Part shown: positions 1-7,978 of the stretch, one piece after another
How the letters are laid out: the number at the start of each line of letters is the position of its first letter
Numbering within the stretch: the stretch's first letter is position 1
NCBI GenBank assembly: GCA_001916035.1
Contig: MNRQ01000011.1
Span: 24,180-50,476, forward strand
Source of the DNA: Clostridium sp. 27_14
Lineage (GTDB): Bacteria > Bacillota > Clostridia > TANB77 > CAG-508
Length of the DNA stretch: 26,297 bases
Direction: 5' to 3'
The notes under the pieces: model-generated
What the model was told of the DNA's origin: nothing
What the model saw: the letters and a program-made list of their open reading frames with translations, nothing else
Databases searched by the model: none
Made by a program: the position numbers and the translations under genes

Positions 1-61
1 AATTTATTGAAGATATGTAAGAAAATATAGAATATATATTTCAAAAAATAAACAAAAAATA

Positions 62-90
62 TTGACACTAAAAAGATGTAAATGTATAAT
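62..90 (+). promoter_or_regulatory. Consensus vegetative promoter for the HAD phosphatase
   Basis: TTGACA at 62-67 and TATAAT at 85-90 are both perfect matches to the housekeeping sigma consensus, with the optimal 17-bp spacer. Transcription would begin near 97, about 60 bases before the preferred start codon at 156. Confidence 0.85.
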
Positions 91-155
91 CAAAAAACGA
101 AATTGAAAAAATAAGAAAAAATAAAATGAAAAACATAGGAAGGAAAGTGAGAAAA

Positions 156-1037
156 ATGTATAAACTAGTAACAGTAGATTTAGACGGAACGTTATTAAAC
201 AGCTATGGAGAAGTTACTGAAAATACTAAAGAAAAAATAAAAAAAACACAAGAAAAAGGTGTAGAAATAATGATAGCATCAGGAAGACCAATAGACTCAA
301 TAAAAACAATAGCAGAAGAAATAAATTCAAAAAAATATTTCATAGCAGGAAATGGAGCTATTATATATGATATCCAAAAAGAAAAAATAATATATGAAAA
401 ATATATACCAAGACAAAAAATAATAGAAATAGCAAAAATATGTGAAGAAAATAATATATCATATAATATTTATACAGAAAAAAATATAATAACACAAGAT
501 TTAAAATACAATGTATTATATTATTATAAAGAAAATTTAAAAAAAGACGCAAACAAAATAACATCAATAATAAAAGTAGATAGCATATTAGAATATGTAA
601 AAAATGAACCCAATATAAAATGTCTAAAAATAACTGTATGTGATGAAAACCAAACAATATTCAAATCAATAGTAAGAAGATTAAGAGCAATTGAAAATAT
701 AGATGTAATGGATGTTTCACACATGTCAAGAAAAGTATTCAAACAAGGAACAGAAGACATAGAAATAGGATATTTTTACACAGAAATATCATCAACACAA
801 GTAAACAAATGGCAAGCAATAAAATATTTACTACCAATACTACAAATAAAACCAGAAGAAGTAATAGGAATAGGCGACAATATAAATGATAAAGAAATGA
901 TAGAAAATGCAGGATTAGGAGTATGTATGGGACAAAGTACACCAGTTATAAAAGAAATATCAGATGAAATAACAGATTCAAATACAGAAGAAGGAGTAGC
1001 AAATGTTTTAGAAAAAATATTTTTACAAAGCAACTAA
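156..1037 (+). CDS. Cof-type HAD-IIB family hydrolase (sugar/nucleotide phosphatase)
   Basis: Cytoplasmic haloacid dehalogenase-type phosphatase of the Cof/YidA group, which dephosphorylates small phosphorylated metabolites; the substrate cannot be read from sequence. The DLDGTLL motif near the N-terminus (residues 8-14 from this start) supplies the two catalytic aspartates. ASGRP is motif II, the lysine in the NKWQAIKYL stretch fits motif III, and GIGDNINDKEMI is the Mg-binding motif IV. The roughly 100-residue insertion between motifs II and III is the C2-type cap. An in-frame ATG at 126 exists but has no Shine-Dalgarno site; ATG 156 is preceded by AGGAAGGAAAGTG and puts the first strand at residue 3, as is usual. 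The length of 293 aa is typical. It is monocistronic from its own promoter and appears unrelated to the pilus block that follows. Confidence 0.92.
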   Translation: MYKLVTVDLDGTLLNSYGEVTENTKEKIKKTQEKGVEIMIASGRPIDSIKTIAEEINSKKYFIAGNGAIIYDIQKEKIIYEKYIPRQKIIEIAKICEENNISYNIYTEKNIITQDLKYNVLYYYKENLKKDANKITSIIKVDSILEYVKNEPNIKCLKITVCDENQTIFKSIVRRLRAIENIDVMDVSHMSRKVFKQGTEDIEIGYFYTEISSTQVNKWQAIKYLLPILQIKPEEVIGIGDNINDKEMIENAGLGVCMGQSTPVIKEISDEITDSNTEEGVANVLEKIFLQSN

Positions 1038-1094
1038 CAAAAAATAGAAAATAGCAAATAAAATTGCGAGAAATAAAATTTGTAAAAAATAAAA

Positions 1095-1143
1095 ATTACA
1101 AAAATATTACAAAAATATTACAAGTTTATGAAATTTTTGTAAT
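1095..1143. repeat. Repeated ATTACAAAAAT motif with an inverted copy (operator-like)
   Basis: ATTACAAAAAT occurs at 1095-1105 and 1106-1116, followed by a partial third copy (ATTACAA, 1117-1123). Its exact reverse complement ATTTTTGTAAT lies at 1133-1143. The second copy and the inverted copy can form an 11-bp hairpin with a 16-nt loop. It sits just upstream of the promoter of the pilus block. There is no T-run, so an intrinsic terminator is unlikely; a repressor or activator site is possible. Confidence 0.5.
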
Positions 1144-1157
1144 GAAATACAAAATTA

Positions 1158-1186
1158 TTGATTTTCATGTAGTAATGAGTTACAAT
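1158..1186 (+). promoter_or_regulatory. Probable promoter of the Tad-like block
   Basis: TTGATT (1158-1163), a 17-bp spacer and TACAAT (1181-1186) make a near-consensus vegetative promoter. It lies about 50 bases before the first gene of the block and immediately after the repeated ATTACAAAAAT motif. The predicted transcript would start near 1193. Confidence 0.65.
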
Positions 1187-1236
1187 ATAAAAGAGTAAAA
1201 TTGCAAAAAATATAAAAATAAAGGGAGGAATTTGTA

Positions 1237-2352
1237 ATGGCAACTAATCCAATGCAAAGAAAAGCAAGAAATTCATTCTTATTAGGAATGTTATTAATGT
1301 TAATAATATGTGGTTTAATAATAGCATTTTTATTTATTCAATTAAAAAACTATCAAGATAAAGAAAAGGCAGTAGTAAAAGTAAAAATAGCAGTATTAAA
1401 AGAAGATGTAAAAGCAGGACAAATAATAACATCAAGCATGTTAACCAAAAAAGATATAGACAAAACACTTATTCCAGAAAATGCAATAGGAGACGAACAA
1501 ACACTAAAAAATTATTCATTACAAGATAAACAAGGAAATGAAGTATCTAGTAAAGTAGAAAACGGAGAAAATGTATTATACCTTACAAAAAACAACACAG
1601 ATTACAAATTAGAAAAAGATGATTCTGGAAGTTATTATATAGAAAGAAATAATAATAAAGAATATATTCAATTAAATACAGTACCAGTAGTAGCAAAAGT
1701 ATCATTAAAGAAAAATGCAGTACTTACAAGAGATACAATATCAAAGGGAAATAACACAACATCAGATGATGTAAGAAGACAAGAATACAATATAGTAGTA
1801 TTGCCAACACAAATACAAACAGGAGATTATGTAGATATAAGACTAAGCTTACCAAACGGTCAAGATTACATAGTAGTAGCAAAAAAAGATGTTGAAATAC
1901 CAGAAGTTGACGGAACACCATCAGAAACTACAATGTGGATGAATTTAACAGAAAATGAAATTTTATCAATGAGTAGTGCAATAGTAGATGCAGCAAAAGT
2001 ACAAGGATCAAAGCTATATGCAACAACATATACAGAACCAGGAATACAAAATGCAGCAACACCAACATACACAACAAGCAAAGAAGTATTAAAACAAATT
2101 GCAGATGATCCAAATATAGTAGAACAAGCAAAAAATGAACTAGCAAACAGATATAATCAATCAGCAAGAGAAACAATAGATGCAGCTATACAAAGTAATG
2201 GAGAAAAAGCAGAAACAGGTTTAACAACAAGTGTACAAGAAAGTATAACAAAAACACAAGAAGAAAGAAAGAAATACTTAGATGCATTAGAAAGCCAACC
2301 ATCAACAACTTCTTCATCTTCAACAACAACAAGCAGTAGCACAACAAAATAA
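1237..2352 (+). CDS. CpaB/RcpC-like SAF-domain protein of a Tad-like system
   Basis: Single-pass membrane protein: TM helix at about residues 14-34 after a short positively charged N-terminus, the rest outside. The segment from about residue 44 (VKIAVLKEDVKAGQIIT) and the later VPVVAKVSLKKNAVLTRDTI and NIVVLPTQIQTGDYVDI stretches have the layout of the SAF domain in CpaB/RcpC: a strand, then an A.G..I turn, then a TGDYVDI strand. In Tad pili CpaB/RcpC is a periplasmic or wall-side guide for the fibre. About 60 hydrophilic residues interrupt the domain (about 84-146), an uncommon insertion. The C-terminus ends in a Ser/Thr-rich tail that could be a wall-spanning or glycosylated linker. AGGGAGG at 1222 sets the start. 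First gene of the block, consistent with cpaB in Tad operons. The family call is made from motif layout only. Confidence 0.75.
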   Translation: MATNPMQRKARNSFLLGMLLMLIICGLIIAFLFIQLKNYQDKEKAVVKVKIAVLKEDVKAGQIITSSMLTKKDIDKTLIPENAIGDEQTLKNYSLQDKQGNEVSSKVENGENVLYLTKNNTDYKLEKDDSGSYYIERNNNKEYIQLNTVPVVAKVSLKKNAVLTRDTISKGNNTTSDDVRRQEYNIVVLPTQIQTGDYVDIRLSLPNGQDYIVVAKKDVEIPEVDGTPSETTMWMNLTENEILSMSSAIVDAAKVQGSKLYATTYTEPGIQNAATPTYTTSKEVLKQIADDPNIVEQAKNELANRYNQSARETIDAAIQSNGEKAETGLTTSVQESITKTQEERKKYLDALESQPSTTSSSSTTTSSSTTK

Positions 2353-2375
2353 ACGAAAAGGAACAGTGATGAAAA

Positions 2376-3068
2376 ATGGATATAATAGGATTTATAGGCG
2401 TATATGACAAAACAGATTTATTATTAAATATAGCCAAAATACTAACAAAAATGCAAAAAAAAGTCTTAATAGTAGACACTACAATAGAACAAAAAACTAA
2501 ATATGTTGTACCAGCTATAAATCCTACAGCATCATATATTACAAATTTCGAAGACTTTGATGTTGCAATAGGGTTTGATAGCTTAGAACAAATAAAAAAA
2601 TATTTTGGAATACAAGAAGGATTACAATATGACATCATATTAGTAAATGCAGACTCTGTAGAAGCAATAGAAAGTTTTGACTTAATCAACTCAAAGAAAA
2701 ACTTTTTTGTAACAGGATTTGATTTATATTCACTAAAAAGAGGATTAGAAATTTTTAGTGAAATAAAACAACCAATAGTTATGACAAAAATTCTATTTTC
2801 AACAGATATGCAAAGTAGTGAAAATGAATACTTAAATTACTTAGCATCAAACTATAAAATAACATGGAATGAATTAGAAATAGTAATGTCAGTAGAAATA
2901 GAAAATATGACAGCATTTATGGAAAACCAAAAGGCACAAAAAATAAGATTTTCTAATTTAACAACACAATATAAAGAATGTTTAATTTTTATAGTACAAG
3001 AAATGCTACAACAATCTTCAGATTCAGCAATAAGAAAAATTGTAAAAATGATTGAAAGAGGAGCGTAA
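2376..3068 (+). CDS. MinD/ParA-like protein without a Walker A motif
   Basis: 230 aa, soluble. The fold signature of MinD/ParA/CpaE proteins is recognisable: a first strand with loop (IGFIGVYDKTDLLLNIAKIL) where the deviant Walker A should be, then KKVLIVDTT, then YDIILVNADSV in the place of Walker B. The P-loop glycines are replaced (GVYDKTD instead of KGGVGKTT), so nucleotide binding is probably lost. It is followed after 2 bases by a second MinD/ParA-like gene that keeps GKT, which suggests a pseudo-ATPase/ATPase pair. In Tad systems this position is taken by CpaE/TadZ, which positions the machine at the pole or membrane. Function here is inference. Confidence 0.6.
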   Translation: MDIIGFIGVYDKTDLLLNIAKILTKMQKKVLIVDTTIEQKTKYVVPAINPTASYITNFEDFDVAIGFDSLEQIKKYFGIQEGLQYDIILVNADSVEAIESFDLINSKKNFFVTGFDLYSLKRGLEIFSEIKQPIVMTKILFSTDMQSSENEYLNYLASNYKITWNELEIVMSVEIENMTAFMENQKAQKIRFSNLTTQYKECLIFIVQEMLQQSSDSAIRKIVKMIERGA

Positions 3069-3070
3069 AA

Positions 3071-3907
3071 ATGGCTATAATTACATTTTTAAAAGAAGAA
3101 GAAAAACCAATAGGAAAAACAATGTCAACACTTGCCATTGCTACATATATGGCAATGGAACATAATGTAAGAACACTAGTAGTTTCAACAGATTATAATC
3201 AAAAAGCTGTACAAAGATGCTTTTGGGAAGAGGAAAAACCAAAAAAAGTAAACTTTGGAATTTTTGGGCCAAACACAAAAACACTAGACTCAGAAAAGGG
3301 AATGAAAGGCCTAGAAAAGATAATAAAGAGCAACAAAATAACACCAAATCTTATAACAGACTATACAAAAGTTGTCTTTAAGGAAAGACTAGAAGTTTTA
3401 TTAGGAACAGAAAATGATGACCAAGAAGATTTAGCAAAAGCATATCCAGAAGTTATAGCAGCAGCTAATCAATATTACGACAGAGTACTTATTGATTTAG
3501 ATGATTATGTACCAGAAAGTGCAAGAGAAACAATATTAAACATGTCAGACGTTATAGTACTAACATTACCACAAGGATTATCAAAAATAGAGGCATTTAG
3601 ACAGGAAAAAGAAAAAAAAGAAAATCCATTACTAGAATCACCAAAAACAGTTCTATTAATAGGAAAATATGATAGAGCATCAAAATACAATTCAAAAAAC
3701 ATAACAAGATATTTAAAAGAAAAAAATCAAGTACTAACAATACCATATAATACCCTATACTTTGAGTCATCAGAAGAAGGAACAGTTGCAGACTTATTTT
3801 TAAAACTAAGAAAATATGCAGACACAAACAAAGATGATGAAAATTCATTTTTTATGAGAGAAATAAAAAGAGCAACAGATAATATAGTATATAGACTTGT
3901 TAAATAA
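3071..3907 (+). CDS. CpaE/TadZ-like MinD/ParA-family ATPase
   Basis: 278 aa, soluble. EEKPIGKTMSTLAIATYMA near the N-terminus (about residues 10-28) is a degenerate deviant Walker A that keeps the catalytic GKT; VRTLVVSTDYNQKA follows as the switch I region and YDRVLIDLDDYV as Walker B; SDVIVLTLPQG matches the conserved strand after it. These are the landmarks of the MinD/ParA superfamily. In Tad loci the CpaE/TadZ member is a localisation factor that binds the ATPase or platform. It begins 2 bases after the preceding stop, with the Shine-Dalgarno site (AGAGGAG) inside the end of that gene, so the two are translationally coupled. Whether it hydrolyses ATP cannot be told from sequence: the first lysine of the usual KGGVGKT is not clearly kept. 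Confidence 0.7.
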   Translation: MAIITFLKEEEKPIGKTMSTLAIATYMAMEHNVRTLVVSTDYNQKAVQRCFWEEEKPKKVNFGIFGPNTKTLDSEKGMKGLEKIIKSNKITPNLITDYTKVVFKERLEVLLGTENDDQEDLAKAYPEVIAAANQYYDRVLIDLDDYVPESARETILNMSDVIVLTLPQGLSKIEAFRQEKEKKENPLLESPKTVLLIGKYDRASKYNSKNITRYLKEKNQVLTIPYNTLYFESSEEGTVADLFLKLRKYADTNKDDENSFFMREIKRATDNIVYRLVK

Positions 3908-3934
3908 AATGTATAAAAGAAGGGAGAAAAGGCA

Positions 3935-5848
3935 ATGACAATTACAAATATTTTACTAACTGTAGTAGTTATTATAATAGCTGGATTAGCAATATTTTAC
4001 TATATAAAAAAGCAAAAAGAACAGGAAGTAGAAGCAACTGTTGTCGTTGATGACAAAACTTATACATTAGAAATGATGAAAGAATTTGTCAAAAAAAGAT
4101 TGGATGAAATAACAAAAGTCAATCTTTATGATATAGGACTTTCGGAAGAAGAATTAAAAAGAAGAAAAAACAAAAAGTATGAGTTAAAAAAAGCTTTAAA
4201 AGGTTGTACATATGGAGATGTTAATGACAAAAAATATGTAAAAGAACTAATATATGATTTATTAGCAAAAGAATATGGAGTAGACGAAACAAATATATCA
4301 AAGGCAATATCTTTTGATGTACCATCACTACTAACACCACAAGACAAATTTGACATATTAATATATGTATATAAAAAAGACTTTGGATATGAAGCATTAA
4401 CAGAATTAATAAAAAAATACAATTTAGCACAATTAAAATATTTAGAAGGAGAATCAAAACCTTCTTATGTAATAACAGCACAAGAAATAGAAGACATATA
4501 CGAAAAAGAAAATATAACACTAACATTTGAAGACAAATTATCAGTTGTAGTACAAAGAATATATCAACACTACAAAGGATATAGTTCAATAGATGAAATA
4601 CGTGACATGAATATAGATGGTATATCAGGAGGAGTATCAGGATTACCAGAAAGTTTCTTAAGTCAAGTAGCACAAACTTCAAGTGGAGACTATTTAGCGC
4701 AAGTGTCAGAACACAAAGTACCAAGAGCATGTGATAGTATATGGATATTTTTCCAAGGTAAATCAATAAGACTAGCCTTTTTATCATTTGGATCAGAATC
4801 AGAATTAAAAAGAGTATGCCAAAATATATATAAATACAATAACCCAGGACAACTATCAGACACAAATGGTTATAAAATCAATGAAATGAAAGATGGGTCT
4901 CGTGTAGTTGTTGTAAGACCAAGTTTCTCAGAAACATGGGCATTTTTCGTAAGAAAATTCGACGTTAAACGTTCAACATTAGAACAATGGTTTAAAGGAG
5001 AGCCAGGATGTGATGATTCTATAGCATTACTAAAATACTTAGTAAAAGGAGCAAGAATTATATCAATAACAGGTGAGCAAGGTTGTGGTAAAACAACAAT
5101 GCTTATGGGAATGATAGAAAACATATATGAAACAATGAATATACGTGTTCAAGAAACAGCATTCGAATTACACTTAAGAAAAATATATCCAACAAGAAAC
5201 ATCTTAACATTTCGTGAAACAGACACAATATCTGGACAAGAAGGTTTGGACGTTCAGAAAAAAACAGATGGTTCTGTTAATATCATAGGAGAGGTTGCAA
5301 CAGACCCCGTAGCATCATGGATGATACAAGCAGCACAAGTAGCATCAAAATTCACATTATTTACACACCACGCAAAAACATTTCCAAACTTAGTAACAGC
5401 ATTAAGAAACTCAATGCTAAGAACAGGTGTATTTAAAAATGAAAAAACAGCAGAAGAGCAAGTTGTACAAGTATTAAACTTTGATATACACTTAAAGAAA
5501 GACTTTAAAGGAAAAAGATATGTAGAAAGAATAACAGAATGTATTCCAATAGAAAGCAGAAATGAATACACTTATGATCATAGAAAAGAAAAAACACTAG
5601 AAGGAAAATTTGACAAATTTTTTGATAATGCAACACAATACTTTACAAAAACAACAGATAAAGAATTATATCAATACAGAAACATACTAGAATATGTTGA
5701 TGGAGAATATAAAATAACAAACCCAATAACAAACGAAAATATAGTAGAAATGAGAAATAATATGGACGACTCAGATAGAGAAGAATTTGACCAATTTATA
5801 GAAAAACATTGGAAAAAAGTAAAAAAAGAAAGAAAAACCATATCATAG
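3935..5848 (+). CDS. CpaF/TadA-like secretion ATPase with N-terminal membrane anchor
   Basis: 637 aa, the motor candidate of the block. Walker A is GEQGCGKT at residues 380-387, preceded by ISIT. A glutamate-rich region (QETAFELHLRKIY) fits the Asp box, and IIGEVATDP has the Walker B glycine-glutamate at residues 452-453, although the arginine usual after GEV in this family is missing. THH at residues 477-479 stands where the family has its His box. The segment around VVQRIYQHYKGYSSIDEI (about 205-225) resembles the family's N-terminal domain. Two features are atypical: residues 5-23 form a strong TM helix followed by basic residues, so the motor is membrane-tethered, and about 175 charged residues separate the anchor from the recognisable domain. 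GGGAG at 3922 supports the start. The type II/IV secretion ATPase family is clear; the Tad subtype is inferred from context. Confidence 0.85.
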   Translation: MTITNILLTVVVIIIAGLAIFYYIKKQKEQEVEATVVVDDKTYTLEMMKEFVKKRLDEITKVNLYDIGLSEEELKRRKNKKYELKKALKGCTYGDVNDKKYVKELIYDLLAKEYGVDETNISKAISFDVPSLLTPQDKFDILIYVYKKDFGYEALTELIKKYNLAQLKYLEGESKPSYVITAQEIEDIYEKENITLTFEDKLSVVVQRIYQHYKGYSSIDEIRDMNIDGISGGVSGLPESFLSQVAQTSSGDYLAQVSEHKVPRACDSIWIFFQGKSIRLAFLSFGSESELKRVCQNIYKYNNPGQLSDTNGYKINEMKDGSRVVVVRPSFSETWAFFVRKFDVKRSTLEQWFKGEPGCDDSIALLKYLVKGARIISITGEQGCGKTTMLMGMIENIYETMNIRVQETAFELHLRKIYPTRNILTFRETDTISGQEGLDVQKKTDGSVNIIGEVATDPVASWMIQAAQVASKFTLFTHHAKTFPNLVTALRNSMLRTGVFKNEKTAEEQVVQVLNFDIHLKKDFKGKRYVERITECIPIESRNEYTYDHRKEKTLEGKFDKFFDNATQYFTKTTDKELYQYRNILEYVDGEYKITNPITNENIVEMRNNMDDSDREEFDQFIEKHWKKVKKERKTIS

Positions 5849-5863
5849 CAGGAGGTGAAACAA

Positions 5864-6160
5864 GTGTCAAACCAAGCAATATTTATAATAATGGGTGTTA
5901 CAGGAACCATACTTGTATTAATAACAATTATATATATAATGATGAACAAAAAAATGCAAAAATCTGAATATAAAAAATTGCAAAAACTACGTCAAGGAAC
6001 AAAAGCAAACAAATTCTCAGCAGAAATACTATATCAAAAACTATATGTTACATATATGAAAATACCATTCATAAAAAGATATGTATTAAAACTAAGAAGA
6101 AGACTAGAAATTATAAACATAGATGACGAGTATAATACACAAAGGCACTTGCTATATTAA
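5864..6160 (+). CDS. TadB-like platform protein, N-terminal fragment (frameshifted)
   Basis: Starts at GTG 5864, eight bases after a strong AGGAGG (5850-5855); the upstream in-frame GTG at 5855 overlaps that site and is unlikely. It has one TM helix (about residues 4-26) followed by a basic cytoplasmic stretch ending KRYVLKLRRRLEIINIDDEY, as seen before the first T2SSF domain of TadB proteins. The frame closes at 6158-6160, but the -1 frame carries on directly with hydrophobic TM sequence and a complete T2SSF pair. The switch falls at the A-run near 6140-6143: one extra A would give a continuous protein of about 684 aa. I read this as one gene broken by a single base, either by a real mutation or by an assembly error. 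Confidence 0.7.
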   Translation: MSNQAIFIIMGVTGTILVLITIIYIMMNKKMQKSEYKKLQKLRQGTKANKFSAEILYQKLYVTYMKIPFIKRYVLKLRRRLEIINIDDEYNTQRHLLY

Positions 6161-7917
6161 TACCAGTTGTTATAGTAACAATATTTATCACAAAAAACAA
6201 CTATCTATTAATGTTCATACTATTATTATTTGAGTTATTTATGGTAGACATATTAATAGATGGTTCTGTAGACAAAATAGACGATAAACTATTAAAACAA
6301 CAAATAACATTTTTCTCTGAAATAAGACATGCATATCATGAATTTAACATGGTAGAAGAAGCAATATACCAAGTTTCACAAGATGATGAAATGGATGTCT
6401 CAAGACAAGGAGAAAAAATTTATGAAATATTAATATCAGATGACCCAGAAACGGAGTTAGAAAAATATTACGACATAGCTCCAAACAGCTACTTAAAAGA
6501 ATTTGCTGGAGTTTCATACTTAACAAAAGAATTTGGTGACAGAAAAGTAGATGGAGCATCACTATACTTAAAAAACGTAGACAATATAACACAAGAAATG
6601 CAACTAGAAATATTAAAAAGAGACAAATTAAACTATGTATTTCAAAGTTTATCAGTAATAGCAATAGTACCAGTACTATTACTAGAGCCATTAAAAAAAT
6701 GGGCAATATCAAACTTTGGATTTGTAGAAAGTTGGTATAATGGTAAACCAGGAACAATAGTACAAATCGCAGTATTATTAATTACATTTATATCATACAT
6801 ATTAGTAAGAAAATTAAAAGATAATGGTTCAACAAACCAAAGAAGACAAACACCAGAAAATCCATGGCAAGCAAAAGTATATAAAAACAAAATTTTCAAA
6901 AAAATAGTAAACTTAGTAATGCCTAAAGAAGGAACAAAAGATTATAGAAAGCTAAAACGTTTATTACAAGACGCAGCATCAAACTTAAAAATGGAGTGGG
7001 TATATGTAAACAGAATAACACTGGCAATAATAGTATTTATAGTTTCATTATTACTATTTTTATACTTACACCATATATCAATAAAATTTGTATATGAAGA
7101 GCCGACAACAGACTATGATCTGATTGGAGGAATGACAGACAAACAAAAAAAAGCAGCAATGGAACTAACAGAAGAAGACAACACATTCTTAGAAAAATTT
7201 AAAGGAAAACTAAAAACAACAAAAAAAGACATAGAAAAAGAAGTAAGAAAATCAAAATATTATACAGAAGCAACAGACCAAGAAATAACAGTTGCAGTAG
7301 ACAGAATATATGATAAACTACAGACAATAAATAGTGAATATATGCAATGGTTTGAATTTTTAATGGCATTTGTATTTGCAATAGCAGGATTCATGGCACC
7401 AATTTGGTTGCTATATTTCCAAAAGAAAATGAGGCAACTAGAAATGGAAGACGAAGTAATGCAATTTGAAACAATAATATTAATGCTAATGCGTATAGAA
7501 AGAGTAAATGTTGAAATTATACTAGAATGGCTAGAAAGATACTCAAATATATTTTATGAACAAATATCAAAATGTGTAAACAACTATGAATCAGGACCAT
7601 GGGAAGCACTAGAAGATTTAAAAAATGACATTACTTATGAACCTTTAATAACAATTATAGAAAGTTTACAAGCAGCAGTTGAAAAAATACCAATTAAAGA
7701 TGCATTTGATGAATTAGACTCAGAAAGAGACTACTACAGAGAAAAGAGAAAAGCATCAAACGAAAAATTAATTAGTAGAAAAGGAATGATAGGCAAAGTA
7801 ATAGGATTTGCACCAATGGTATCACTATTTGTAATGTACCTAATAGTACCACTTGTATTTATAGGACTAACAAGTATGTCAAGTTCATTTGCATCTATGT
7901 CTAGCAAAAAATTATAA
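6142..7917 (+). CDS. TadB-TadC-like fused platform protein (T2SSF domains), main part
   Basis: The first ATG in this frame (6211) lies inside a TM helix and has no Shine-Dalgarno site, so the start given here is the point where the frame continues from the gene before it. Order: two TM helices (about 6151-6195 and 6202-6255); a soluble T2SSF-like domain (6255-6640); two TM helices (6642-6690, 6757-6810); a linker; a TM helix (7018-7070); an unusual charged segment of about 90 residues (7084-7350) that should lie on the far side of the membrane; a TM helix (7354-7415); a second T2SSF-like domain (7430-7780, with DEVMQFETIILMLMRIERV); and a final TM helix. In Tad systems TadB and TadC are separate proteins that form the inner-membrane platform turned by TadA; here both halves are in one chain. 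Immediately follows the ATPase gene. Confidence 0.75.
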   Translation, partial: KALAILIPVVIVTIFITKNNYLLMFILLLFELFMVDILIDGSVDKIDDKLLKQQITFFSEIRHAYHEFNMVEEAIYQVSQDDEMDVSRQGEKIYEILISDDPETELEKYYDIAPNSYLKEFAGVSYLTKEFGDRKVDGASLYLKNVDNITQEMQLEILKRDKLNYVFQSLSVIAIVPVLLLEPLKKWAISNFGFVESWYNGKPGTIVQIAVLLITFISYILVRKLKDNGSTNQRRQTPENPWQAKVYKNKIFKKIVNLVMPKEGTKDYRKLKRLLQDAASNLKMEWVYVNRITLAIIVFIVSLLLFLYLHHISIKFVYEEPTTDYDLIGGMTDKQKKAAMELTEEDNTFLEKFKGKLKTTKKDIEKEVRKSKYYTEATDQEITVAVDRIYDKLQTINSEYMQWFEFLMAFVFAIAGFMAPIWLLYFQKKMRQLEMEDEVMQFETIILMLMRIERVNVEIILEWLERYSNIFYEQISKCVNNYESGPWEALEDLKNDITYEPLITIIESLQAAVEKIPIKDAFDELDSERDYYREKRKASNEKLISRKGMIGKVIGFAPMVSLFVMYLIVPLVFIGLTSMSSSFASMSSKKL

Positions 7918-7947
7918 GAGGAACAAGGCTAAGCTTAGCTCCTCTTA
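7915..7947 (+). other. Intergenic hairpin between platform and pilin-like genes
   Basis: TAAGAGGA (7915-7922) pairs perfectly with TCCTCTTA (7940-7947); between them lies a 12-bp palindrome, GCTAAGCTTAGC (7928-7939), which can fold as an inner stem. The left arm contains the stop codon of the platform gene. No T-run follows, so it is not a normal intrinsic terminator. It is more likely an mRNA processing or stability element at the border between the machinery genes and the pilin-like genes. Confidence 0.6.
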
Positions 7948-7978
7948 GGCAATTATAAGTAGAAAGGAAAGTGAAAAA

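Noticed and set aside
361..1033. Minus-strand open frames opposite the HAD gene
   Set aside because: They are Leu/Phe/Ile-rich shadows of AT-rich coding sequence, without ribosome sites or recognisable domains. The same holds for many similar frames elsewhere, for example 4221-4865, 11837-12439 and 24728-25306.
6130..6160. Programmed -1 frameshift in the platform gene
   Set aside because: No X-XXY-YYZ slippery heptamer in the right phase and no strong downstream stem; a missing base in the A-run is simpler.
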